NCBI GenBank assembly: GCA_035946175.1
Contig: DASYZQ010000003.1
Location: forward strand, 1 to 26,239
Source: DASYZQ01 sp035946175
Lineage (GTDB): Bacteria > Patescibacteriota > Saccharimonadia > Saccharimonadales > UBA4665
Direction: 5' to 3'
Length of the DNA stretch: 26,239 nucleotides
In this document: positions 1 to 8,225 of the stretch, piece after piece
How the letters are laid out: every line of letters begins with the position of its first letter
Numbering within the stretch: the stretch's first letter is position 1
The notes under the pieces: model-generated
Databases searched by the model: none
What the model saw: only the letters and a program-made list of their open reading frames with translations
Told to the model about the DNA's origin: nothing
Position numbers and translations under genes: made by a program

Positions 1-1
1 A

Positions 2-33
2 TGTCCAGGTTCAGACACATCGAGGACACTTCT
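2..33 (+). repeat. Left inverted repeat of IS481 element
   Basis: Starts TGTCCAGGTTCAGAC and runs into the 17-base block 17-33 that is repeated in reverse complement at 1054-1070. The strong AGGAGGT ribosome site of the transposase lies just inside it. Confidence 0.85.
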
Positions 34-55
34 AGAATATATCTAGGAGGTCTTC

Positions 56-1054
56 ATGTATGGAAAAGTAGGGATTGGCACACCCTCCAGTATTAGGGAT
101 GTAGCACCACCTAAGCTAAAGCAGATAAGACAAACTGTCACTTTATCTAAGGAAGCTAAACTAAGACTCACTTGGGTGGATTACTACCACGCCCATGGTA
201 AGAATGCAGCATTGGTTGGTCGGCACTTTGGTATTGCCAGGAGCTGCTTCAACAAATGGAAGAAAAGGTACGACGAACGGGGGCTTAAAGGGCTGGAAAC
301 CCTATCCAAGAGACCCGCCCATGTACGTGAGTCTCAAATACCACCAGAAGTCATCTCTGCCGTTAAGATGCTACGTAAGGCCAATCCTGAATACTCTAAG
401 TACAAGCTGGAAGTTATCCTCAAGCGTGACTATGGCTACCGGGTGAGCAGCTCCACTATTGGTCGCATTATTGCCAAGTATGGCCTCTACTACGCTCCGC
501 CAGTCAAACAAAAGGGCCATCCAGGCAGGAGACAAAGCATTGCCAAGCTTCGCAAGCCAAAGGACTTCGAACCGGTAAATCCCGGTGATCTCATCGAGGT
601 GGATGTGAAGCACCTACCACACATCAACGGGAGACGCTACGGCTTTGTCGCCATTGATGTGGTTTCCAAACAAGCAGCGGTGCATGTCAGTAGTACTATC
701 TCCAGCACTCAGGGCGTTCTCGCTTGGAAGAAGGCCGTGCACCAGCTCGGACTGCCAAAAGCAGTCTTGACCGACAACGGGAGCGAGAACATGGGAGCCT
801 TTACCGAGCTCCTCAAACAACAGCCCACCGAGCATTACTGGGCCAGACCCTACACACCGAAAGACAAGCCGCACGTTGAGCGATTCATAGGCACACTGGA
901 ACGAGAATGCCTACAGTGGGGCGGAGTTACCATCGACCAGAAGGACCAACAGGACATCATCGATGTCTGGCTGAAGAAGTACCATACCTACCGACCCCAC
1001 CAAGCCCTAGACTACTTGACGCCAGACGAATACAAAGCCAAACTTACTACTTAA
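56..1054 (+). CDS. IS481-family DDE transposase
   Basis: 332 residues, the usual length for IS481/IS3-like enzymes. It catalyses cut/copy of the surrounding IS. The N-terminal third (about 25-85) is a helix-turn-helix that binds the ends (AALVGRHFGIARSCFNKWKK). A second HTH-like region at 100-145 (KYKLEVILKRDYGYRVSSST) follows. The rve catalytic core is at about 175-300: first Asp in DLIEVDVKHL, second Asp in LTDNGSEN, and Glu in KPHVERFIGTLERE, so the DDE triad is complete. The end (HTYRPHQALDYLTPDEY) is the typical C-terminal IS481 signature. The ATG is preceded by a strong AGGAGGT eight bases upstream. The gene looks intact, so the IS may be active. Confidence 0.95.
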   Translation: MYGKVGIGTPSSIRDVAPPKLKQIRQTVTLSKEAKLRLTWVDYYHAHGKNAALVGRHFGIARSCFNKWKKRYDERGLKGLETLSKRPAHVRESQIPPEVISAVKMLRKANPEYSKYKLEVILKRDYGYRVSSSTIGRIIAKYGLYYAPPVKQKGHPGRRQSIAKLRKPKDFEPVNPGDLIEVDVKHLPHINGRRYGFVAIDVVSKQAAVHVSSTISSTQGVLAWKKAVHQLGLPKAVLTDNGSENMGAFTELLKQQPTEHYWARPYTPKDKPHVERFIGTLERECLQWGGVTIDQKDQQDIIDVWLKKYHTYRPHQALDYLTPDEYKAKLTT

Positions 1055-1084
1055 GAAGTGTCCTCGATGTATTGGACCTTAACA
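1054..1084 (+). repeat. Right inverted repeat of IS481 element
   Basis: Reverse complement begins TGTTAAGGTCCAAT and continues into the block identical to 17-33. Compared with the left end it lacks one base in the outer half. Confidence 0.85.
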
Positions 1085-1144
1085 CACGATTGAGTTCCTG
1101 ACAGCGTAGCAGTATACTGAAGAAATTAGGAACAAGAATTTATT

Positions 1145-1582
1145 ATGGCCAATAGACTCCCACCCAAGCCATTATCTACCAACATAAAGAACACCCCCAG
1201 GAGTATCGGTGTAGTGATACTGGGTTTTCTTATTATCTTCATTCTCTCAGTCGTAACCGATACAATTTTGGAGAACGCGGGCGTGCTTCCGCGTGGCACG
1301 TTGCCACTTAAAGGTTCGGTAGGATTGCTTCTGGTAGTCCTTGCTTACCGGGCGTTGTATTCGCTGATCGGTTGCTATGTTGCAGCCAGGCTTGCCCCGC
1401 GAAATTCCATGAAACACGCCTTAGCCGTGGGTATCATAGGGGTCGTTGTTAGTATTCTGGGTTCCGTCGCAATGAGCGGCAAGGCTCCAGTCTGGTACGA
1501 TGTTGTGCTCATAGCAATGACGCTCCCTATTGCTTGGCTCGGTGGTAAGCTACAATTGATCACAGAAAAGAAGTCTGGCTAA
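1145..1582 (+). CDS. Four-helix membrane protein, unknown function
   Basis: 145 residues. After a short polar, Pro/Lys-rich N-terminus it shows four hydrophobic segments, at about 21-42, 57-85, 92-110 and 117-138, and ends in a basic KK tail. No enzymatic motif is visible. The layout resembles many small integral membrane proteins of uncharacterised families. An AGGA lies 13 bases before the ATG, which is far for a ribosome site; a TATACT at 1113-1118 could be the -10 box. The gene sits alone between the IS and msrA, and the next gene is convergent. Function is not recognised. Confidence 0.7.
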   Translation: MANRLPPKPLSTNIKNTPRSIGVVILGFLIIFILSVVTDTILENAGVLPRGTLPLKGSVGLLLVVLAYRALYSLIGCYVAARLAPRNSMKHALAVGIIGVVVSILGSVAMSGKAPVWYDVVLIAMTLPIAWLGGKLQLITEKKSG

Positions 1583-1718
1583 CGTCCAACTACTTGGGAT
1601 GCCCAACAAACGTCGGATAAGATAAAATTTTGCTAAATATACTAGATCGAGGCATTGGCTCTATCGCGGATGTCTGAAATGAGCTGCATGCCACACCAAT
1701 TGAGACAGCTATACTTCG

Positions 1719-2216
1719 TTATTTCAGTAGGCTTTCATCTGTACGCACATAATGACAGGTATACCCCCCAGGGTGTTTACGCAAGTAATCCTGATGATAT
1801 TCCTCGGCTGTCCAGAACTTCTTGAATGGCTCGAGCGTTGTAACGACTGGTTTTCTATATAATTTCGATGCATTCACCTTGTAGATCATGTCTTTGGCTT
1901 TCTCCAGCTCATCATCATTCTGATAAAAGACCGCCGATCGATACGATGACCCAATATCGTTCCCCTGTCTGTCCTTGGTGGTCGGATCATGGATTCTAAA
2001 GAAAAAGTCGAGTAGGCTAGTGTATGTTGTTTTAGTAGTGTCGTACGCAATGGCCAGTGTTTCAGCATGACCAGGGTGGTTCTCATAGGTAGGATTATCA
2101 TTTTTGCCCCCAGAATATCCGACTTCGGTATCAATCACTCCGGATTGCTCTCTAAACAATTCTTCCAAGCCCCAGAAGCAGCCGCCGGCAAGATACGCTG
2201 TCCTTAAGTTTGCCAT
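1719..2216 (-). CDS. msrA: Peptide methionine (S)-S-oxide reductase MsrA
   Basis: 165 residues, a short single-domain MsrA. It reduces the S epimer of methionine sulfoxide in proteins and free Met, repairing oxidative damage in the cytoplasm. The catalytic motif GGCFWG places the nucleophilic Cys at residue 13. Further family marks are the VGYSGG turn, the HPGHAE motif (general acid Glu) and RSAVFY. A second Cys lies at about 154 in GGYTCHY and is the likely resolving cysteine for thioredoxin recycling. There is no signal peptide. No MsrB domain or neighbour is present. The ATG is supported by a TAA in the same frame eight codons upstream. I see no clear Shine-Dalgarno. Confidence 0.96.
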   Translation of the reverse strand: MANLRTAYLAGGCFWGLEELFREQSGVIDTEVGYSGGKNDNPTYENHPGHAETLAIAYDTTKTTYTSLLDFFFRIHDPTTKDRQGNDIGSSYRSAVFYQNDDELEKAKDMIYKVNASKLYRKPVVTTLEPFKKFWTAEEYHQDYLRKHPGGYTCHYVRTDESLLK

Positions 2217-2316
2217 ACATTTGTCTCGTGCTTAGTTATCATGACTCTATATGTCCCGACGAACATAACTTCGAAGCCCGAAATAGCGACAAGGATGAGC
2301 CATTTTGAATTTCTTC

Positions 2317-2331
2317 GGTCTTTTAGAGACC
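2317..2331 (-). terminator. Weak hairpin over the stop of the 598-residue gene
   Basis: GGTCT-TTTAG-AGACC is a perfect 5-bp stem that includes the TAA stop. No T-run follows on the minus strand, so it is at best a weak transcript end. Confidence 0.25.
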
Positions 2332-4119
2332 ACCGTAACCACCACCGTAGCCATTAAAATTCTGTGCCGGCTTATAGTAGTCAGATACTTTGAGGGCTGT
2401 ACCTCCGCCTACTGGCATAATATAGAGCTCGCTGCCGCTCTTCTCAACAAGCAGATAGCTATCGCTGTACCAACCATATGGAGTGTAGGAGGTTAATGAA
2501 CCGATCTGTTGCTGGCTATTAGCGCTTTGATCACCTACAAAGAGGCTTGTTTGGCCATCTCGCGGCTCACCCCAGAAAGTTTGTTTGCCCGATGGAGAGA
2601 GCAAGTATGTCGGGTATGATTGGTTGTAAAGCGAGCGGTTGTTTAGGGTGCTATTGGAAGTGACCTGGCCGTTCCCGTATTCGTAGAGCTGACCACACTC
2701 ATCTTGAATATAAAGTGTGTCTGGTTCATGAAGTTCTGTCGAAAGGTTAATATCCCCCACTTGGCAGCCGGTACCAATCGGAAAAGAGTGAATGGTAGTT
2801 TTGTTAGTGCCATTCGGGCTTATACTGATAAGCATCCCCTGTTCGCCGACTAGGGTCCCATTGTCTTGGTAAGAGGCTTGCCAGCCGACGCTGAAAAGGA
2901 TCTGACCACTATTCAGGGCATACACGTTACCAAGGGACTGGTTAACATAGTCATTTTGATTTGTTCCTTGTGCAGTTGTCTGATAAAGAGTGGTAACAGC
3001 GCCGGTATCTGCATTATAACTCTTAAGGGCATATTGCCCAGACTGCCAGTTTTGGACAGTTGAACTACGATCAACGGTATATACGAAATAGTGTCCTGAC
3101 CAACCGACTGGAGTGAAGGTTGCATTCCCGTCATCCATGGTGCTGAGTTTGTTTGTAGCCGTAGAGATCAGATAGATAGAATTGCTATTTTGATTGGTGT
3201 CGCGTTTTGCATTGAGGGTTAGATATTGCCAGTCCCGTGAGGCGAGTAGAGATGTGCTATTAGGATCTTCCTTACCCGTTCCCTTAAGTACTGTCTGACG
3301 TCCCGTACCATCCAAATTCGTACTAACCACGTCAATCGTGCCCGACGCATTTGACAAGAAATAGATAGTACCGCTTGGGGTTAGTTTAAAAGTGTTATTT
3401 GCTACCGCAGATGTCGTAACCTGAATTGTATACTTAGCGACATTGTATCCATTACCACTCAGGGTAGCGCTAGTTGATGATTTATCTGCGGGCAAGACAA
3501 TGCTAACTTGGCCACTGCTATTTGTCTTAGCAGACGTGTTAGCGGCCACGATTTCCGCATTGTCGACTGGTTGACCGGTGACCAAGTTGACGACCTTTAT
3601 AGGAACTTGATAGCCTGTGGCAACGAGCTTGAAGAGTTCAGATTTTTTCGGACGTAATCCAACCAGAACTGTTTGATCTATGCTCTTGTAATAGGTTTTG
3701 CCAATGACGAGGTTTCTATTTCCAACGCCGACCCTAATTGATACCGTTCCTTTGCTTGAAGTCGTGGCCTTGACCCCGCCTAGGATAACATGCGCGTCAC
3801 TAACGGGTTGATTGGTTTGACTGTCCATGACTTTCAAAGAATAGGTCTCCTTCACGAAGAGACCCAGCACTTTATAGCGGCTATAGGGTATGGCGCCAAC
3901 AATAGCTAATATGAAAATAACAACTAGCGAAGTCCAGATTTTCTTTTTTGAAATAATTTTCTTGTACCAAGGACGCTTAATTGACTGGGCAGCTGGGCTG
4001 ATGACTTTAGGCTCGTCATTGTCATGTGTTTCAACATCTGTCGCAGTCTTCTCGGTTTCGGGATGGTCTTCTTCTACTTCTGGCTTATTGGTTGAATCTC
4101 CATCTCGTTCCGCTAGCAT
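2323..4119 (-). CDS. Single-pass membrane protein with Ig-like and beta-propeller-like ectodomain
   Basis: 598 residues. An acidic, disordered cytoplasmic N-terminus (1-45) is followed by a basic stop (KRPWYKKIISKKK), one membrane helix at about 61-79, and a large outside region. Residues ~90-255 contain two carboxypeptidase-regulatory/Ig-like repeats (SLKVMDSQTNQPVSDAHV and VVNLVTGQPVDNAEI, each with a following TTSSKG/TNSSG turn). Residues ~260-580 are a run of repeated beta strands of TolB/WD40-like character (SRDWQYLTLNA, SPSGKQTFWGE). One cysteine pair lies in the ectodomain (IGTGCQ, QDECGQ) and could form a disulfide. The C-terminus is glycine/tyrosine-rich. AAGGA stands 7 bases before the ATG. 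Probably a surface sensor or adhesion protein; this is inferred from architecture only. Confidence 0.8.
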   Translation of the reverse strand: MLAERDGDSTNKPEVEEDHPETEKTATDVETHDNDEPKVISPAAQSIKRPWYKKIISKKKIWTSLVVIFILAIVGAIPYSRYKVLGLFVKETYSLKVMDSQTNQPVSDAHVILGGVKATTSSKGTVSIRVGVGNRNLVIGKTYYKSIDQTVLVGLRPKKSELFKLVATGYQVPIKVVNLVTGQPVDNAEIVAANTSAKTNSSGQVSIVLPADKSSTSATLSGNGYNVAKYTIQVTTSAVANNTFKLTPSGTIYFLSNASGTIDVVSTNLDGTGRQTVLKGTGKEDPNSTSLLASRDWQYLTLNAKRDTNQNSNSIYLISTATNKLSTMDDGNATFTPVGWSGHYFVYTVDRSSTVQNWQSGQYALKSYNADTGAVTTLYQTTAQGTNQNDYVNQSLGNVYALNSGQILFSVGWQASYQDNGTLVGEQGMLISISPNGTNKTTIHSFPIGTGCQVGDINLSTELHEPDTLYIQDECGQLYEYGNGQVTSNSTLNNRSLYNQSYPTYLLSPSGKQTFWGEPRDGQTSLFVGDQSANSQQQIGSLTSYTPYGWYSDSYLLVEKSGSELYIMPVGGGTALKVSDYYKPAQNFNGYGGGYGGL

Positions 4120-4397
4120 AAGGTTTATCCTTTTTTATATTAACCATTTTCAAGCACAGTATACCAGACATTAAGTGTCCAGAGCGTTTTAGTAATTCTC
4201 GCAATAGTAAGATTTTGCGGGTAGTATTTTGTTGGACACAAGCTATTCATCGATTGAAAAAAGATATTTTCGATTAGTGAAACGGCCCGCTGCTGTTAGA
4301 TTCGCACCAAAAAGGCGAACAAAGTGCGTCGCGCAGGGCTCTAGTTCCTGAAGAGCGTTAAGAACTCGGTAAAAGGGTGTGTCTTTTTGTTTGGGCC

Positions 4398-4406
4398 TGA
4401 TACTAT
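4398..4406 (+). promoter_or_regulatory. Extended -10 promoter (TGATACTAT), leaderless
   Basis: TG-A-TACTAT is an extended -10 box that ends 6 bases before the ATG at 4413, so transcription should start at or next to the start codon. No Shine-Dalgarno is present. The preceding intergenic stretch 4120-4397 holds no gene I can support. Confidence 0.6.
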
Positions 4407-4412
4407 AGGGTT

Positions 4413-5024
4413 ATGAGAAAAGTTGTTGTTTTAACTTTTATCTCACTTGATGGCGTAATGCAGGCCCCAGGTGGTCCAGAAGAAGACACATCCGGTGGTT
4501 TTCAGTACGGTGGGTGGACCACTCCTTATGCTGACGAGTTTTTCGGTAAGAAGATGAGCGAACAAATGAGTATGCCATTTGATTTACTGCTTGGCAGGAA
4601 AACCTACGATATATTCGCAGCCTACTGGCCAAAGCAGGATGAGAATATCAGTTCACCTGCGGTACCATTCAATAAGGCACGCAAGTACGTTGTTTCCCAT
4701 AAACCCATAAAACTAAGCTGGAAGAATTCGGTTCTTATCAACGATGATGTAGTCGCAGAGATAAAAAAGTTAAAGCGGCAAGATGGACCGATGTTGCAAG
4801 TTTACGGCAGTGGCAATCTTATTCAAACCCTCCTAAAGAACGATTTAATCGATGAACTATGGCTAAAAATATTTCCTGTGACGCTTGGCAATGGTAAGCG
4901 TCTGTTTAGTGAAGGCACTATTTCTGCGGCCTTCAAGTTACTTAAGTCCGAGACTTCACCAAACGGTGTTATTTTTGCTTCATACAAACGGTCAGGGAAT
5001 GTTAAAACTGGTTCGCTTGCCTAG
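4413..5024 (+). CDS. Dihydrofolate reductase family protein (RibD C-terminal domain)
   Basis: 203 residues. The fold is that of the RibD C-terminal/DHFR-like NADPH reductases: the opening VVVLTFISLDGVMQAPGG, the GRKTYDIFAAYWP stretch near 61-75, the YVVSHKPIKL strand and the LQVYGSGNLIQTLLKNDLID nucleotide-binding region near 130-150. Members of this DUF-like branch are standalone and usually have no known substrate; it is not a classical FolA. It is a single gene, convergent with the minus-strand gene ending at 5036 with only 11 bases between. The start follows a leaderless-type -10 box. Confidence 0.9.
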   Translation: MRKVVVLTFISLDGVMQAPGGPEEDTSGGFQYGGWTTPYADEFFGKKMSEQMSMPFDLLLGRKTYDIFAAYWPKQDENISSPAVPFNKARKYVVSHKPIKLSWKNSVLINDDVVAEIKKLKRQDGPMLQVYGSGNLIQTLLKNDLIDELWLKIFPVTLGNGKRLFSEGTISAAFKLLKSETSPNGVIFASYKRSGNVKTGSLA

Positions 5025-5035
5025 GCGGCTACTTT

Positions 5036-5965
5036 TCAACTGCGTGCAGTGTTTGAGGCTTGATCTTCATCTAATTGCCCTTCGACAGCAACGGGCATCA
5101 GTGCCACATCGTTAGTGGTTAGACGTTCGAATCTAAGCAAGGAGCTTGTTCCATCAGTATTGCTTTCTGTCTCGTCTGGGCTCGTCACCGCAAGTGCACC
5201 AAGCATATTCATGGCGGCTTTATCGGCAAAATCTTGCAATTCCCCGTATGTTACCTGCTGGAACCTAGCCGGTTCAGCTTCTTCATCCACATATTCTATA
5301 GTGCTAACAGTCTCTTCCGGCATGCTCACCTGTATATAAGTTGCCGACATCAGCAATTCTCCCATGGCTTTCTCTCGGGGTGTTTCATTAGCCGATTCTA
5401 TGCCAACAGTATCTATCTCATTATCACCTATATTGGGCAAGACTATTTCCCCTAGAGCAGAAGCTAATTGAACTATACGTTCGCCGGTGCTACTATCTTC
5501 GCCATCTTCCGGGGAGTCTACGGAGGCAGTCAGCTCACCCCGGGTATCACTATCATTTTCAGCCGTATCCAAGCCCTCACCAGTTAACAACCCGGCTTCA
5601 TCAGCTTCAGGCCCGGGAAATTCTACCAATAACCCGTTTGTTTCCAGATCGGCCTGGAAGTCTTCATCAGACATTTCTACTACTTCAGCTTCAGCCTCTT
5701 GTACGAGGCCCATTTTCGCAAGACCAGCTTCGCGTAAGTGGTCAGTAAGTTCACCAGAAACAGTAACCGATCCTGGGCCAATCTCGCTGTGGACAGTTTG
5801 TATTGCTGCGGCCTCCGCTCCATGGTGGGACATAACTTCATCGGCGGGAGCAACAATACTGACACTCCCCAAATAGCCCTCCGGCCCTGTGACGTAGGCA
5901 GTAACCGGATCAATGTAAACGGCTCTTGCTTGTTCGGCGTGAGTGTTGCCAGGTGCCCTTTCCAT
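5036..5965 (-). CDS. Acidic soluble protein of unknown function
   Basis: 309 residues from the ATG at 5963-5965. The frame stays open to a TTG at 6004, but that upstream part overlaps the -10 and -35 boxes, so the ATG is preferred. The N-terminal ~75 residues look folded (ARAVYIDPVTAYVTGPEGYL, then a helix ending ELTDHLREAGLAKMG). The middle (about 110-175) is very acidic and Ser/Glu/Asp-rich, probably disordered. A second ordered part follows (GELLMSATYIQVSMPEETV). No membrane segment, signal peptide or known motif is seen. It is divergent from the gene at 6116 and may be functionally linked to it. Family not recognised. Confidence 0.65.
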   Translation of the reverse strand: MERAPGNTHAEQARAVYIDPVTAYVTGPEGYLGSVSIVAPADEVMSHHGAEAAAIQTVHSEIGPGSVTVSGELTDHLREAGLAKMGLVQEAEAEVVEMSDEDFQADLETNGLLVEFPGPEADEAGLLTGEGLDTAENDSDTRGELTASVDSPEDGEDSSTGERIVQLASALGEIVLPNIGDNEIDTVGIESANETPREKAMGELLMSATYIQVSMPEETVSTIEYVDEEAEPARFQQVTYGELQDFADKAAMNMLGALAVTSPDETESNTDGTSSLLRFERLTTNDVALMPVAVEGQLDEDQASNTARS

Positions 5966-5975
5966 AACACCTAAC

Positions 5976-6004
5976 ATTATATAATTTTTTGTCAAACTAA
6001 ACAA
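5976..6004 (-). promoter_or_regulatory. Promoter TTGTTT-17-TATAAT
   Basis: On the minus strand a perfect TATAAT (5981-5976) lies 17 bases after TTGTTT (6004-5999). The -10 box ends 10 bases before the ATG at 5965, giving a leader of only a few bases and no Shine-Dalgarno. Confidence 0.6.
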
Positions 6005-6097
6005 AATTTTTTCATACGCCTAGCGCCTATAAATGGCATCAGGCCTATCCAACGAGACTCCCTATGCGTTATAGCGTGCAGCATGTATCATCCTGGT

Positions 6098-6106
6098 TGC
6101 TATAAT
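6098..6106 (+). promoter_or_regulatory. Extended -10 promoter (TGCTATAAT)
   Basis: TG-C-TATAAT ends 9 bases before the ATG at 6116. It lies inside the open frame that begins at 6083 and therefore argues for the later start. It is divergent to the promoter at 5976-6004. Confidence 0.6.
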
Positions 6107-6115
6107 ATAGTTCTT

Positions 6116-6871
6116 ATGGCAATGCCGGAGGTACCTTTATTTAAGGTATTTCGCCCCTTGGGGGATGGCGACTTTGGGTACACAGAGTTCCAATTGCCGC
6201 TGACAGAATTAGTGCACAATTTTCTTATCGAAGTTGAGTCCGCATCATTGCCGGCTCCTAGGGAGGCTACGGTTGCCCACGAAATAAAGAACTTGTTGCA
6301 CAACTTAGACCTCGCTTCCGGTCGCTATGATTATTGGCCTACTGGCACCCTTAGTGCTGCCTGGATTTCAGTCGCATCGGTGCCACTTGATGAAGGGGAT
6401 AGCCCGCCCGCCCTTAATTTTCGAACACGCATTGAGGCATTTACGGCACTAAACTATTCGGATAATCCGGAATTGGTGAGAGATGTAGCCCGCGCAAGCG
6501 CAATAACCAGTCGTAAAGGAATAGAATCTGCCCGCAAGGTCCCCGACGGGCAGGCTGCAATATTAGGCGTGCAAGGCAGGCGAGTTAAGCGTTACCCTCC
6601 ACGGTACGAGTATGAAGGTGAAAGAATTGATCGCGGGCTACGCCTGGCCTTGGGTGAGGTCGTGCTTGCGGCCGAACAAGTCGAGTTCGAAGCAACCACC
6701 TCTGTCGATATTTGGCCGTACGGAGTTGATATCTCTGCAACTGATGTATTCTGGCTCAAAACTGCTCAACGACACATGATAGACTCAGAGCCAATCGTGT
6801 CTGTTGATGCGCAGCTTTCTCACTTTCGTGTCCTCAATGAACTCGTAGCCCGTGCTCAAGATTCGGGATGA
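6116..6871 (+). CDS. Soluble protein of unknown function
   Basis: 251 residues from the ATG at 6116; a further in-frame ATG is two codons later. The upstream ATG at 6083 would place the -10 box inside the gene and is less likely. It has no membrane helix or signal peptide. It is of mixed alpha/beta composition, with a Tyr/Trp-rich middle (SGRYDYWPTGTLSAAWISV), a basic patch near 165-180 (VQGRRVKRYPPRYEYEGERI) and a final helical part (DAQLSHFRVLNELVARAQ). No catalytic motif is recognised. It is divergently transcribed from the acidic gene at 5965, with 150 bases between starts. Function unknown. Confidence 0.65.
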   Translation: MAMPEVPLFKVFRPLGDGDFGYTEFQLPLTELVHNFLIEVESASLPAPREATVAHEIKNLLHNLDLASGRYDYWPTGTLSAAWISVASVPLDEGDSPPALNFRTRIEAFTALNYSDNPELVRDVARASAITSRKGIESARKVPDGQAAILGVQGRRVKRYPPRYEYEGERIDRGLRLALGEVVLAAEQVEFEATTSVDIWPYGVDISATDVFWLKTAQRHMIDSEPIVSVDAQLSHFRVLNELVARAQDSG

Positions 6872-6933
6872 GAGAAGACTTATTGTAAAGGTGTTTTATG
6901 GACCATTCCGCCATCTTAGAATAAGCCTCTGGG

Positions 6934-6964
6934 TTGGACATGACTATTTATCTGAATCTATACT
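6934..6964 (+). promoter_or_regulatory. Promoter TTGGAC-19-TATACT, leaderless
   Basis: TATACT at 6959-6964 ends 7 bases before the ATG at 6972; TTGGAC at 6934-6939 is a possible -35 with a long 19-base spacer. It decides the start at 6972 over the open frame that begins at 6852. Confidence 0.5.
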
Positions 6965-6971
6965 ATTAGGC

Positions 6972-8138
6972 ATGGACGATCAAAGCTCTCTCGTAACTCC
7001 TCCCGATGTCGGGGTGACATCAAACAAAATTGTCCTTAAATCTGGCGTAGACCCAGGCATCGTGGCAAGGCCGAGCCGGTACAGTATAATTTGGTTCTCA
7101 ATTGTAGCTGCAGCCCTTTTGACATTGGGAATCATGCTTTTTTACTGGCACAAGACTCATACCAACACCGTTGTTATTGACTATGTAACCATCCCCACAG
7201 GGGTGAATGAGAGACAAAACTATCCTACGGATTTTGCTGCAACGGCCCAAGGACATTATGTCTATATTGACACAAGCGTACCATCTGCAAATCCGTATAC
7301 TGTACTGGGCGGGAAATTGCTTTATGATGGCCGGACTATATATAGTGGAACCGATCTAGAGATTGTCAGTGAAGTTATAAGCCCAAATGGGCTCCACTAT
7401 GCCTACATGAGATATATTAACGGCAATACTAACATCTATGTTGATAACAAACTCGTGAAGACGTTACCATATCAGGGCCCGAACAGTGCGACGCTATATG
7501 CAGTTTCAGATAACGGCAAGGAATATGCCTATGAATACCCCGGATCGCAAGGCAACACACTATTTAGAAATAATGTGGCGTTATATACTACCGGCAACGG
7601 CATAGGCAGCGCCATATTTAGTAACGACCTTGCCCATTATGCCACGATCGTCCAAGCGTCACCGGGAGCTAGCGCTGGGAATATAATCAAGGATGGCAAC
7701 AATCTAGGAAGCGGTGATGCGGTTTATCTCAGCCCGAACGGGCTGCACGATATAATCACTGTTGGCATGGGTAGCGGCACCAATGGCATTGTTAAGGTTG
7801 ATGGTGCCACTGTAGGTGAGAGCGCTACCGACCTGAACTCTACTGTGGTTAGCGACACCGGGAGTTATGCATTTACGCAATACGAGCGCTATCTGATTAC
7901 TATCAATGGCAAGAATTATAGGATTCCTACAGCGATACCGTCCGACTGCAAACACTCCTGTGTCAATCTTTTTGCGGTTAACCAAAATGGAAGTCACTAT
8001 ATCGTCGGAGATTATAGGCCCACCGGTGGGCACGGAGCGGTGTGGGATCTAGACGGCAAGAATGTAGCGCTCAATGGCGATATAATGGATGTAGCTTTCA
8101 GTAACGACATACTGTACGTTTATCGGTGGTCTAATTAG
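6972..8138 (+). CDS. Single-pass membrane protein with propeller-like ectodomain
   Basis: 388 residues from ATG 6972. A polar cytoplasmic N-terminus (1-37) is followed by one membrane helix (about 38-59) and an outside domain made of short repeated beta strands: SPNGLHYAYMRY, SDNGKEYAYEYPG, SNDLAHYATIVQ, SPNGLHDIITVG, NQNGSHYIVGDYR. This is the spacing seen in TolB/WD40-type propellers. Two Cys lie close together (DCKHSC). The overall plan is the same as in the minus-strand protein at 2323-4119, though without the Ig repeats. The frame is open upstream to 6852 and overlaps the previous gene, but the -10 box at 6959 supports the later ATG. Role unknown; a surface or sensor protein is an inference. 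Confidence 0.75.
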   Translation: MDDQSSLVTPPDVGVTSNKIVLKSGVDPGIVARPSRYSIIWFSIVAAALLTLGIMLFYWHKTHTNTVVIDYVTIPTGVNERQNYPTDFAATAQGHYVYIDTSVPSANPYTVLGGKLLYDGRTIYSGTDLEIVSEVISPNGLHYAYMRYINGNTNIYVDNKLVKTLPYQGPNSATLYAVSDNGKEYAYEYPGSQGNTLFRNNVALYTTGNGIGSAIFSNDLAHYATIVQASPGASAGNIIKDGNNLGSGDAVYLSPNGLHDIITVGMGSGTNGIVKVDGATVGESATDLNSTVVSDTGSYAFTQYERYLITINGKNYRIPTAIPSDCKHSCVNLFAVNQNGSHYIVGDYRPTGGHGAVWDLDGKNVALNGDIMDVAFSNDILYVYRWSN

Positions 8139-8213
8139 GGCTCATTTCTTAGTTTCTTCGGGCTCTTTGTCTGTATAGTTGCCGTTAGCGCACACAATCC
8201 ATGAAACCTCAGT

Positions 8214-8219
8214 TATTAT
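8214..8219 (+). promoter_or_regulatory. -10 box TATTAT, leaderless
   Basis: TATTAT ends 6 bases before the ATG at 8226; no clear -35 and no Shine-Dalgarno. Confidence 0.5.
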
Positions 8220-8225
8220 GTATTT

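Larger units (their letters stand above)
2..1084 (+). mobile_element. Complete IS481-family insertion sequence
   Basis: One transposase gene is bounded by imperfect inverted repeats of about 31-32 bp (2-33 and 1054-1084). The inner 17 bases of the two ends (17-33 and 1054-1070) are exact reverse complements, and the outer halves match with one base gap. Both outer tips read TGT inward, as expected for IS481/IS3-group ends. The right repeat overlaps the last bases of the transposase stop codon. Only one base lies to the left, so a target-site duplication cannot be judged. An IS at the very edge suggests that an assembly break could lie here. Confidence 0.85.

Noticed and set aside
4120..4412. 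RNA gene in the 293-base gap
   Set aside because: TTCGC...GCGAA and AGTTC...GAACT stems and a CGCACCA string are present, but no tRNA or known RNA fold can be built. I see no supported feature apart from the promoter.
5487..5876. 129-codon plus-strand Ser/Pro-rich frame
   Set aside because: Mirror of the acidic, Glu/Ser-rich minus-strand gene; typical antisense composition.
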